64,000 bases of DNA, taken from Neolentinus lepideus HHB14362 ss-1. Taxonomy: Eukaryota; Basidiomycota; Agaricomycetes; Gloeophyllales; Gloeophyllaceae. The notes under the pieces were generated by a model. It ran no database searches and had not been told where the DNA came from. It saw only the letters and a program-made list of their open reading frames with translations. The DNA is taken from NCBI GenBank assembly GCA_001632425.1, contig KV425556.1, positions 181,357 to 245,356 on the forward strand, written 5' to 3'. Shown in pieces: positions 37,275-47,706 of this stretch. The first letter of the stretch is position 1. The number at the start of each line of letters is the position of its first letter. The position numbers were made by a program, and so were the translations under genes.

Positions 37275-39760
37275 ATGCTGGATCCCTACACTGTCTTGTC
37301 CTCTGTGCTGTCCGCGAGCCTGTCCATATACAATTGGCTTGACAACTCCAAGCGTGCGGATGTCACTATGCAAACTCTTCGCCAGACGATTTGTCTTGTC
37401 CGTGACGTTATTGCTCCTCTCAATGCCCAAAGAACGGATCTCCCTTCCCACGTCGTACTATGCCTCATTGGCATCGGAGAGATCCTATGTTTAATACAGG
37501 AGCGCTTAATGGCGCTAAATGCTAGACAGATATCCGTAGCAAAGATTCGTGCGCTCTTCAGCCCATCAACCGTTGTGAACGATTTGCAGAGCGATAGTCA
37601 GCTATTGATGCAACGCCTCCAGTTGTTGAACACGGCGCTCTTGATGGGGGGCAGTGCACCTGCTGCGTCTCGTGATGGCTTATTAGATTCCATCCAGAAT
37701 TCAAGCGTACGGCAATTCTGGTCTGCTGCGTTCGACGAAAAGGTATGTCGATAGTGTTTTACCTGCAGGAATCGGTCCCTAAATCGGGTAACGCATGACA
37801 GGACGCGTATGTCACAAGAGCTCAGTTCAGACATGCTCTGGACCCTCTCTTTCCACTCTCGGAACAGGACTTTGACACACTTTGGTTACGTCTCGACGAG
37901 TTTGGGCTTGACGTGCTTACCCCGAGGAATTTGGATGCCTTCGCTGGAAGCAACTCGTTGACGGAGGCCGTGTGGGGCATCCACAGTTATCGGGAAGGTA
38001 CGTAATTCCATGCGCACATACTTGACCACCACTTGATATGTTTCCAGGGCGACAGAGGGTTAGTCACAACGGACGCAAATGCCTTCTCTGGGTTGATGAC
38101 AATCCAGAGAACAATATGGAGGAAGTAGCCTTTGCGCTCGGTCACAATATTCAAGTCTATCAGTTCACGTCCACGGCCGCCCTCAAGATGTGGTTGGAAG
38201 CACACCAAGGTAGGGCAATTCATTCTGATTGTGGACACGAAGTCCTCAGCTTTCCCAGAGATCCGTCTCTTGGATGATACATCTCACCTTCGTGTCATCA
38301 CGGATAATGCAAGATGGGAAAGCCGCCGAGGAAACGACCGCGGAAAGGATATCTTCAACTTCTCCGCCGGGGAGAATCTCATCCGCTACATGAGGGGCCA
38401 CCAGTACCAGGCTCCGATCCTCGTCTACTGCGGGGCCAGCATCCCCCGGACAGGATACGTTCTCAAATACACAGATGCAGGATCCACGACAACACAATTT
38501 ATCTGCCATGCTTTCATTTCGGGGCTTCTCGCACCAGATGCCGATGAAAGACAATGGCAGACCTTTAATGCAACACTAATGGCAACTCCTGTATTGAATT
38601 TACGCAATCCGCACTACCCCATTTTGCAGACACGCTGGGCTCGCTTCGGCGATACCGACTCGACCACGGACCTCTTCACTGTTGGACGCGGTGGTGGATC
38701 GTTGCGGTCATTTTACAATGGACAGGAGGTTGATAGCCGCATGAATCACGTTCGTGACGCTATCCATCATGTACGAGGAAATTGGCACCGATATTCCGAC
38801 TTCCTCTCGGGCCTGCGTGATGTGTTCCTTCAAGTCGGTGTGCCTGAGGTGGTCTCACCCATCCTCAGTGGCCTGCCTAGCTCTAAGCAATGGGCTGATA
38901 GACGACGTGATGAAGATCCTGCAGAAGATTATGGCGTCCTACGGTTGTACACGACTGAAGCGGGGTATTCACACATCTTCAAAGTTGTCAATGAAGCCTT
39001 TCGCACTCACGACATCGACGAACAACGCCTCATATCAGCTGTCTTCCTTGTCGAACTCCTGAATATTGAACTTTTCAATCTTATCGACGAGCAGCGCATG
39101 GGTGATGTGGGATTCACTGGCATTGTCCACAGAGGTCTTTGCCTGTCCACGGAACAGCTCAATGCGTTCTACGAGCTGACCCGTATGCCTGTCAGGGAGC
39201 GATTCTGGTCTATTCCGCTGGCCATCGTATCTTGCAGCACGAATGAGAATATTGCTGTGCAGTTCGCCCTGCAGCAGGCATTTGCGTCGCGCAGCAAGCA
39301 CCCCGTCCTCTGGCGGATTCATGTCACCAACCTGAGTCCAGATCTTCTTAGTGTCTATCACAATCTCTACCCAACGAGTGTTGTGACAACAATGTGCGCC
39401 GTTCCGATCCAGCAGTTCTCTCCGTATCTAGAAGAGGAGGTCGTTCTGCGGGGACCATTCTTCCAGCTGGTGCATGTATACCGAAAGCCCTTGGTTGACG
39501 GAACCATGGTCGACGTGATCGAGGGAGTTATTTTCAACACCAATAGGGACCACCCGAGTCAAATGGATCTAGGTCCGGCTCAGGATGATGCACGAAGACT
39601 AATTGCGTGCATGGTCGGGATGGAGAGGGCAAAGGTGTGTCGTCAGTTGGCTGAAAGTTATGGTCTGCAGACAGATGTTTCTGATTATGAGCAACTTTAT
39701 CTGATCGAGAAAGTGAAGTTTGATAATTTGACTCCAGGTAGTATATCTTCAGTAAGGTGA
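37275..39760 (+). CDS. Multidomain protein: helical N-domain, EF-hand-like, receiver-like, ADP-ribosyltransferase
   Basis: Four exons (37275-37742, 37802-37997, 38048-38209, 38259-39760) give 775 aa. Residues 1-140 are amphipathic helices resembling the HeLo/MLKL-type bundles that precede fungal signalling proteins (inference). Residues 158-215 look like an EF-hand pair (TRAQFRHALDPLF, LDEFGLDVLTPRNLDAF). Residues 233-370 form a receiver-like alpha/beta domain with KCLLWVDDNPENN (W236, D238-D239), FTSTAALKMWLEAH, LRVITDNARWE and YTDAGSTTT. Residues 504-690 match arginine-type mono-ADP-ribosyltransferases: LYTTEAGYSHIFKVVNEAFR, then R567 in VHRGLC, S600/S602 in VSCSTNENIAVQF, and E667-E669 in LEEEVVLRGPFF, so the R-S-ExE catalytic set is complete. 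No signal peptide or membrane span is seen, so it should act inside the cell by modifying proteins with NAD. The intron 38210-38258 is essential to join the receiver-like halves. Confidence 0.85.
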
Positions 39761-40138
39761 GCTTCCGGACACAATACTGGTATTCGTCAATAGCTGCACA
39801 AGCCACAATTATACATCCAACATAAACATACCAGCTAGTACTTCTATACCTAGCAGTTGTCCTTCTATATTTATACATGTCACGGTTTGACTATTTTGTG
39901 GGTTTAGTTGGTTAAGAACGGTATCTGTTCACATCCTTTAATTTGTAGTTTTTTGAACTTTTTGAGCTTATGTTGATGTTATTCGTTATTTGTCATGGTA
40001 CTCGTCGTGTTGAAGGACCCATAAGTGCTTGCACATAGAACTCGGGGTCTCCCGGTTGACTATTATATCGGGACTCGGGAACTAGGCCGCTACGCTGACT
40101 GCAACCTTGCGCTACCATACCGCTGCACGTAGCCCGCC
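39761..40138. promoter_or_regulatory. Intergenic region upstream of epsin gene
   Basis: AT-rich on the left, as expected for the 3' end of the ADP-ribosyltransferase gene, then the likely promoter and 5' leader of the epsin gene. No specific element is recognised. Confidence 0.4.
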
Positions 40139-42213
40139 ATGGATCGCCTCGAAAATCTAGCGAATCAGCTGTCGCAGGTGACGGTCTACGACCTGAAGAG
40201 CATGTACAACCAGGTGCGTGTCAACGGTCTACAGTCAAGGGATATGAAGTGCGATGCACTGATTCGTCACGATGTGCGGTTAATCAGGCGAAAAATATGG
40301 TGCTGAATGTGAGTGAGATGGAGGCGAAGGTGCGGGAGGCCACGAATGATGAGCCCTGGTGAGTGCTGGCCATAATGTTGTCGGAGTGGTGGGAATGAAT
40401 AGGTTGTGCAGGGGGGCAAGTTCAACGTTAATGCAAGAGATCGCGCAAGGGTGCGTTACGTGATTCGGTGCCGTGAAGAGTCCATACTGACCTCTTATGT
40501 GTACAGGACATTCAACTTGTTCGTATCGTTCTTATTGAACCCGTAATGCAGTTGTGACGCGTCATTTCACAGTCAAAACTTCAACGAAATCATGCCTGCA
40601 ATCTATTCCAAGTTCATGGAGAAAGAAGCACGTCAATGGCGGGAGATCTACAAGGTACATATAAGAGAGCAATGTATACTAGTTTCCATACTAACCGTTT
40701 TAGGCTCTTCAATTACTCGAATATCTTATCAAAAACGGTAGCGAGCGGGTGGTTGACGATGCCCGTTCGCATATCTCGACTCTTAAAATGCTAAGAAGCT
40801 TTCACTACATTGATGACAAGGGCAAGGACCAGGGTCTTAATGGTGAGTTCCCAAATGTCTACAAACCTTGAACGAGAAATCACTTGCTCTTCCTCAGTTC
40901 GGAATCGAGCGAAAGAAATTGTCGAGCTTCTTTCAGATGTAGAAAAGATCAGATTAGAACGACGGAAGGCCAAGGCTAACCGAAGCAAGTACACCGGTAC
41001 TGGAAACGACGCCATGAGCTTTACATCTGGCGGCAGTCGTTACGGTGGCTTTGGTTCTGACAGCTATTCCGGAGGCGGGAGCAGTTCATACGGCGGAGGG
41101 TATGACCGAGGTTTGCCCTACCCAGGTATCCATGTTTTCCCTGCATTAACGGACCGCGTCCGCTTTTGATAGATTACGGCAGCGGTTACGCTGGCGGTGG
41201 CAGCAGCAGCGGTGGGTTCAGGGACGGAGCGGATCGGCACGGATTCGAAGAGTACGACGCCGGCGACGACGAAGACTCGGCGCCCCGCAGGTCGAACTCG
41301 GTGTCGCAGAGGACGAGCGCGCCTCCCCGTCGTTCGAATACCCTGCCTGCTCCGGCACCGCCGGCGAAGGAGAAGGAGTCAGAGAAGATGGTTGACTTGC
41401 TTGGGCTCGACGACGACTTCACGGCTGGCGCGAGTGCTACTACGACTGCTGCTTCGGTTGCGGTTGGTCTTTTGCACTTTTTAAATAACCTCATACTAAT
41501 TTCTTTATTCCTGTATGAAGCCTGCGCCTTCTGTGCCTCCAGTGCAAACGGCGACATCTAACAGTCTCTTCGATGACGATGACTTTGGCGACTTCTCAGC
41601 AGCTCCCGTGGCTCCGACAGCCGTTCAAACGAGCCCTCCAGTAGCTCCTGTAGTGCTTGGTCTTGGCAGTCTTGCCACTCAGAAGCCTGCCGTGGCACCG
41701 ATGGCTCAGCCTCCTAATATGTTTGGCAATGCGACAGTCTTATCACCGACCCTGACAGGCAACAGGTCCTCGCTGTCGATGTCCTCCCTTCCTCTTGCTG
41801 CAGCTCAGAACAATTCCTTCTTCTCCAGTCAGCCACTCACCCCGGCAAGCCAGCCTCTCACTCCCGCCTCACCCCCACCTCGCTCCTCCTTTGCATCACC
41901 CATCTCCGCCACCGCCCGCAGCGGCGCTACTACGCCTGCGACGGCCAAGTCTTCTGGCTCTGGTGCTTTCGACGATATTTGGAACATGTCCCTCGGCTCC
42001 GCGACAGGCTCGCGGTCGGGGACGCCTGCGAATAGCCAGCCTGTGAAGAAGTCGATAAAGGATCTGGAGAAGGAGAAAGCACAAAGTGGAATTTGGGGAG
42101 CAAAGCACTCATCCCAGGGTAGTATGGGTGGGTTCGGTGCGTTCGGTGCACCGTCCAAGCCCACGGCAAACACGAATGCATCGAGTAGCGGCCTGGATGA
42201 CTTGTTGCTATAG
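40139..42213 (+). CDS. Epsin with ENTH domain (Ent3/epsinR-like), nine exons
   Basis: Clathrin adaptor accessory protein acting between the trans-Golgi network and endosomes. Nine exons, all in phase, give 537 aa. Residues 1-160 form a complete ENTH domain: YDLKSMYNQAKNMVLNVSEM, EAKVREATNDEPWGAS, MQEIAQGTFNFQNFNEIM, WREIYKALQLLEYLIKNGSERVVDDARSHI, RSFHYID, and VRNRAKEIVELL. Exon 4 is a 12-nt microexon (40507-40518) coding the TFN part of the domain. The rest is Gly/Ser- then Pro/Ala-rich, with MVDLLGLDDDF (a clathrin-box-like LLGLD) and DDDDFGDFS, a DFxDF motif of the type bound by gamma-adaptin ear and GGA domains. The C-terminus SSGLDDLLL resembles other epsinR ends. The absence of NPF motifs and ubiquitin-interacting motifs favours Ent3/Ent5-type over Ent1/Ent2. 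Confidence 0.92.
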
Positions 42214-42787
42214 CATTGTGTTATGCCGACTCGTCCGACGGGGTTTCTTATCTTTGTGGATATTATTAGTGTAGGAAGGGAAACGTATGGATGGTCTTGT
42301 TGAGCATGAGCAGCGTGTTCCGCCTTAGGCACAGCTTTGAGTAGCAGGCATGCTGCTGCTGTTCAGGAACGCTGAGATATGGTCGGTAGGCTGGACGGAG
42401 CTGATTGACCTTACGGCCCCGACGGCATGATGGGCGACGGGCGCTTTCAGCCGTGCACAACTTTCAGTTGCTGCGCGGCCTCTACTATGTTTCCCTTTGA
42501 CTTCAACATTCTTCGACATTCAGCTGCAGTATTCTCTCGAAACATTTCTGTATGCTCACCATGTCGACCAATTTATAATCGAGCAGTTTCAAAGACACCA
42601 GAGCCGACGCTATCGGTTATGACTCTGAAACAGAGGAAAACCAGCCCACTGATCATATGCTTTAGTGACCGAGTAAGCATGCGGGTCAAGGTTTTCTTCG
42701 TTTGATGGATCCGACGGGATACATAAATCTCGGTGTGCTCGGGTAGTTGTACCTAACGTTGTCCGTTCCTTGGCCATTTCCTCGATC
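42214..42787. promoter_or_regulatory. Intergenic region upstream of GH20 copy 3
   Basis: Terminator of the epsin gene and promoter of the third hexosaminidase. Nothing more specific can be supported. Confidence 0.4.
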
Positions 42788-44883
42788 ATGGTCCCGAAGC
42801 TCACTTTCGCCTTCGTAACGGTCCTTGCGACGTTCTCGTCTGTCGATGCGCTCTGGCCGCTGCCCACCAGCTTGTCTACTGGTTCTACGGCACTGCGTCT
42901 TACCCCACAGTTTGACATCCAAGTCGACGTCAAGGGCGCTCCGAGTGACTTATATGAGGCCGTCGCGCGTACTAAGACGTACCTCTGGACGGATAAGCTT
43001 GAACGGCTTGTGGTCGGTCGCGGAAGCGAAGACGCGACGGCCATCTCGAATGCCAAGTACCTGAGTTCCCTGACCATCTCCCTCGCAGACAGCGCAGAAG
43101 TGCGCAGCATCTCGGAGGAGGCGGTCGATGAGCTCGAGTCGAGGGACGACTCGTACACTCTCAGTATCCCTGAGACTGGTTCAGACGCTGTCTTGAAGGC
43201 CAACTCTACCCTCGGTCTTTTTAGAGGCTTGACTACCTTCAGTCAATTATTTTACTATTACAATGGCGAAGTCTATACTCTTGAAGCGCCTATTCAGATA
43301 ACGGACAAGCCTGCTTATGTATGTCTGATTGCGTCAACCACTTGGACTCCAGTCATAACGTTTTACAGCCTTACCGAGGTTTCATGCTTGACACTTCCCG
43401 AAACTAGTGAGTATTCTTGTGAAAGGAGGTGCGGCAGACCTAATGACTTTCGCGTTAGTTTCCCTGTTTCGGATCTCGAACGTACTCTAGATGCCATGAG
43501 CTGGGTTAAAGTTGGTACAACATACCATATGTCAATCATGTTGCTGAATCGTTTAGTAGATAAACAACTTCCACTGGCACGTCGTGGACAGCCAAAGCTT
43601 CCCTCTCCAAATCCCCGGGTTCACTGACCTGGCCGAGAAAGGCGCCTACTCCGCCTCGTCCATCTACAGCCCCTCCGACGTGGCGCACATTATTTCGTAT
43701 GCCGCGGCGCGAGGCATCGATGTCATCGTCGAGATCGACACGCCCGGCCACACCGCCATCATCTCAGAGGCACACCCCGAGTACGTTGCGTGCGCCGGGT
43801 CGACGCCCTGGGCCTCGTCTGCGAACGAGCCGCCCGCGGGGCAGCTGCGCTTCACAGAGCCTGTTGTAGTTAACTTTACCGCAGATTTGTTTACGGCTGT
43901 TAGCAAAATGTTCCCGAGCAAGTTTGTTAGCACGGGCGGGGATGAGTTGAATGTCAACTGCTATGACCAGGACTCTGTCACCCAGGGTACGCTGAACAAG
44001 ACGGGCCAGACGCTTGAGCAGGCATTGGACTCTTTCACGCAGGCAACGCACGGTGCTTTGGCGAAGGCTGGCAAGACGCCTGTTGTCTGGGAAGGTCGGT
44101 TATTTATTATTCTTCGTAGTGGTCATCACTCCACGTGCTTACCTATATGCAGAGATGGTCCTGGATCACAATGTTACTCTTTCCAATGACACCGTCGTCA
44201 TGCAAGTCGACCCAATATTCATTCGTATTCTACATGCTTATTGTTCTCTAGGGTCTGGATCTCATCCGAGAACGTTGCCGCCGTCGCGCAGAAAGGTTTC
44301 AAGGTCGTCCATTCGGCGTCTGACTACTTCTATCTGGTCCGCCATTCCTTTAAATCCATGAGTATGTGGTTGAATGAATGTCGTCTGTAGGACTGCGGTG
44401 CTGGCGGCTGGGTAGGCTCCTACCCCGCGGGGAACAGCTGGTGCGACCCCTTCAAAACCTGGCAAAGGGTGCGTCCCCTCACCTCACCCATGAGCGAACC
44501 GTCTCTAACAAGAATCCTTAGTCCTACACCTTCGACCCTACTGCCAACCTGACGGCCGATGAGAGCAAGCTCATTCTCGGGGGCAAGTCCATTAGTACTC
44601 TCCTCTCCATTCCCCTTCACTAACATCTCTCTCGTCGCTTAAAGGCCAGCATCTGCTTTGGACCGAACAATCCGGACCCGAGAACCTCGACCCCGTGGTC
44701 TGGCCGCGCGCCGCCTCCTCCGCCGAGCTCTTCTGGACCGGCCCCGCGCTCACTAACGTCACGACCGCCCTCCCCCGTCTGCACGACGTCGCATTCCGCA
44801 TGAGGCAGCGCGGTGTCAACGCAATCTCGCTGCAGCCACTATGGTGCGCGCTCAGACCGGGTGTTTGTGATTTGACTGCTTGA
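42788..44883 (+). CDS. Secreted beta-N-acetylhexosaminidase, GH20 family (copy 3)
   Basis: Third member of the family, on the opposite strand and about 12.6 kb from copy 2. The start at 42788 gives a signal peptide (MVPKLTFAFVTVLATFSSVDA) followed by LWPLPTS. Motifs in order are NSTLGLFRGLTTFSQ, RGFMLDTSRN, DAMSWVK, HVVDSQSFPLQIP, GIDVIVEIDTPGHT, the catalytic STGGDELN (near 43935), TPVVWE, MVLDHNVTLSND, the SWCDPFKTWQR stretch near 44430, LLWTEQSGP, VWPRAASSAELFW and the end LWCALRPGVCDLTA. Intron positions match copies 1 and 2 at the Pro-Ala-Tyr and Val-Lys junctions, but the copy is more diverged in the N-terminal domain. Small introns interrupt the sequence between 43320 and 44650. The enzyme appears complete. 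Confidence 0.9.
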
Positions 44884-45564
44884 AGTTGAACAATGACGAA
44901 GAACAACTATTTATCTGTGTTGGAATTTGGTTCGTAAATTCGCTCTTGCATTCAAGCTTATACGGACGATTTCGCGCCTCGCGCGCAGCATACTTTGTTT
45001 AATGTGTTTCGCTTATCTCTCGACTGATCTTTCTATTAATGTTTTCTGTCTCTGGGGGCTTTGCGCTGTCACACTCGTTTTCCAAGGTTACTATGCTACA
45101 TCGTATATACACCTCCATGTAATCACTCTCACTGTATTGCGTTTGCAAGAGACAACCCCCTTTTTCGTGTTTCCTCTCAGTCCCGAGAGCAAGTCAGTCA
45201 CTGGGGAGCGGACTCCCGGTGTCCACCCACATTAACTGACTTGCTCTCTTCGATTGAGTGAAATATTTCATTCGTTGCCACACGAGCGACGTGGGGACTT
45301 TCGGAAGTATCGCAACTAAAACGTGGCTGATCGTAATAATGGCCTCGTCGCGTGAACGTACATCATCTTATTTTATCATGCTTGAATATCTGAAAATCTT
45401 GGAGATAATGAGGAGTGGCACATATAGTGCGTATATGTTGTACAACATAGAAAGGGAAATGAATATTGGCCTCCACTGCAAGACAGTCACGCTGTGTCCT
45501 CGACGCGATACTGACAGCAGGGCAGCTTGTTATACCTTATGGTGGTCGTGACTCATAGCCCCAT
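44884..45564. other. Convergent intergenic region with nested hairpins
   Basis: It lies between the 3' ends of GH20 copy 3 (plus) and the P450 (minus). AT-rich sequence surrounds the inverted repeat annotated at 45185-45248. No gene is recognised. Confidence 0.5.
45185..45248. repeat. Perfect 14-bp inverted repeat with a second hairpin in the loop
   Basis: The arms 45185-45198 (GAGAGCAAGTCAGT) and 45235-45248 (ACTGACTTGCTCTC) are exact reverse complements. The 36-base loop contains GGGAG...CTCCC, which can form an inner stem. As transcript or DNA it would fold into a two-tier hairpin between two convergent genes. Confidence 0.8.
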
Positions 45565-47706
45565 TCACAGATTCTCCGAGTTTGCAAGGATTAGAGCTTC
45601 TGCAGCGCGAGATCGGGGTTTGATAGAATACTGGAAAGGCTTGGCAACACTGTTATGACAGTAAGAACTTAACCAATAGATTGGCGTGAACAGCGTATCA
45701 GATTCGCATACCTGATAGTCTCGCTGGTGAAATCGACGATTGGTTCTATGACGTTGCCGTTCTCATCAACAGCTTTCGAAATGTCGAACACTGCCAACGA
45801 CATCGCGACCACCGACCATCCAGAGACATCGGCGAGGTTCATGCCTGCGATAAAGCTCAATCAGCGGGACCAACGCAAGGGAATCTGGGCAGTGCGTACC
45901 AGGGCATCGCCTAGGTAAACAGTCAGTCAGAACAATGTATTGACAAAGGTTCTGAGTAATATAGTCAAACGTACCGTCTTCCAAATCCGAAAGCGAAGTC
46001 TCGAGGGTCACGTTCGGGGTTCTCGCCCAGGAATCTTTCCGGTCTGAAACTCTCAGGATCTGCATACGTGTCCGGATCGTGGAGAAGTTTCCTAGAGATA
46101 CCGTTCGCAATTATTCGCAACTCCGATCGAATATGAGAACGCCGTACCAGATATTAGCAATGACCATCGAGCCTTTCGGGATCAAATAGCCCTCGTAAAT
46201 ATCATCTTGCGTGACACGATGAGCAAGGTCTGGTCATGGTATACTCACGTCAAGTCGGTTTGATAGATATCAGATGGAATCTCACCGAGAGGGACGGCGG
46301 TATGCCAACGGAAAGCTTCTTTTAGCAAAGCCTCGACGTAGGGCAGGTAGGGCCTGTCGGCCAAAGTAGGTAACCTGTCGGGTCCGATGACTCGGTCGAT
46401 TTCCTCCTGTGCTTTCTTCTGGGCTTCGGTGAAGAGCGTTATCGCGAGGAAATAATTTTGCATCATTGCCACCGTCTAAAAACTTGTTAACTTCCCGCGT
46501 CTGCGACTAGCAACATAGGCTATACGCACGGTATCGGCACCAGCTAATGACATCTATGGTCAGATATTGGAACGCTTTGCTAGAGTGCTTGCTTACCAGC
46601 GTACATGGACGCAGATGCCCATTTGATGTCTCGCTCCTGTGTTGGCGTCATATTAGGGCCGGCGTCCTCCAGGCAGCGTGATGCAAAAGACGGCTTTGCA
46701 GTTCCTTCAGCCTTGAGGGGAAGTGGGCTTAGCACTCCAAGCTAAGATTCGAGTAGCGTCACGTACCATCTGCTGCCTGACCCATGCAAGCGGTATTTCA
46801 ACTGTGTCTCGAGAACATTTGTTCATCCACGCTGCAGTCTTTTTGAAACCAGCACCAGGGAACCATGCCGGTAGATACTTTACTGAGAAGGCCGTCAGAT
46901 ACATATCGATGGAATATACGTAGAGCAATAACGCACGTATTGGTAGAGTATCTACTAAGAAGGCGTTCGGACTCGTGATGAGGGCGAAATGCGACATCGA
47001 TTCCTCCGCGAGGTCGACCAGCGGGTCGTTGACTTCTTTAGGTTCGTAACTGTATGTAACCCGCAAGATGATGCCGCCAGCATCCCTATCATAGAGAGCC
47101 GAGTCAGCATTGTAAAATATCCAGGTAGAAATGGTGACTAACTTGCGAACAGCGTCAGAGAGTGCGTCCGGCTTGTCCAGGATTCGCCGTAGAGTCTTAT
47201 GCGTCTCTTCTTCGACGATAGGGTGAAGCTTCTCGGTGGCGGATTTGGTCCCCATGTACCAGCGGAACAGTTTACGACCGGCACGGTGGGATTCGCCGAA
47301 TGGGTGGAGTGCCAATGTCCAGTTCCACCCGACGAGTTCGCATCCCATCGTAAAATACGGCCTATCGGAATATATAGCGCTCCTAGCTTCGAAAAGAGTA
47401 TTTACAGCTTTTGCTGAACTTAGAAAGACAAAATGTTGACCAAGGAGATTTAAATAGGTGACTTCGCCTAAAGTGGATGCTTAGCAGTCCTTCGGGAATC
47501 TGAAACATGTCAAACGACGTACCCCACTTGTCGGCCCACTCAGACGCTGCTGCCCACTTGTACTCTGACGGCATGTCGAATATGTTACCGATGATAGGCC
47601 AGCCTTTCGGGCCTGGGGGGTAGGGTACAGGCTTGCGGGAGACAAGGCGTTTCAATATGATACATCCCACGACCGCGAGAAGGATGTCGACCAAGGAGAC
47701 AGCCAT
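45565..47706 (-). CDS. Cytochrome P450 monooxygenase (fungal microsomal type)
   Basis: Membrane-anchored haem monooxygenase, probably in secondary metabolism or detoxification. The start at 47706 gives an N-terminal anchor ([19 protein letters not shown]), then the hinge [14 protein letters not shown]. Further parts are [26 protein letters not shown], the I-helix AGGADT (around 46530-46600), the ExxR helix in [11 protein letters not shown] (near 46320), the FRPERF motif, and FAFGFGRR followed by RCPG. The haem-ligand Cys is coded in an 11-nt exon (45900-45910). The frame then runs through [12 protein letters not shown] and, after an intron near 45670-45700, ends with [13 protein letters not shown]...SENL at 45565. 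The C-terminal exon is required to reach the normal P450 end. The pattern is closest to the fungal CYP5144/CYP620-like groups; the exact family and substrate cannot be told. Confidence 0.88.
45900..45910 (-). other. 11-nt microexon carrying the P450 haem-ligand cysteine codon
   Basis: The exon before ends in FAFGFGRR with two bases over at 45975, and the exon after starts with GC then Met-Asn-Leu at 45844. Only the 11 bases at 45900-45910, flanked by TAG and GT, join them in phase to give RRRCPGMNL. Both flanking introns are of normal size (64 and 55 nt). Confidence 0.8.
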
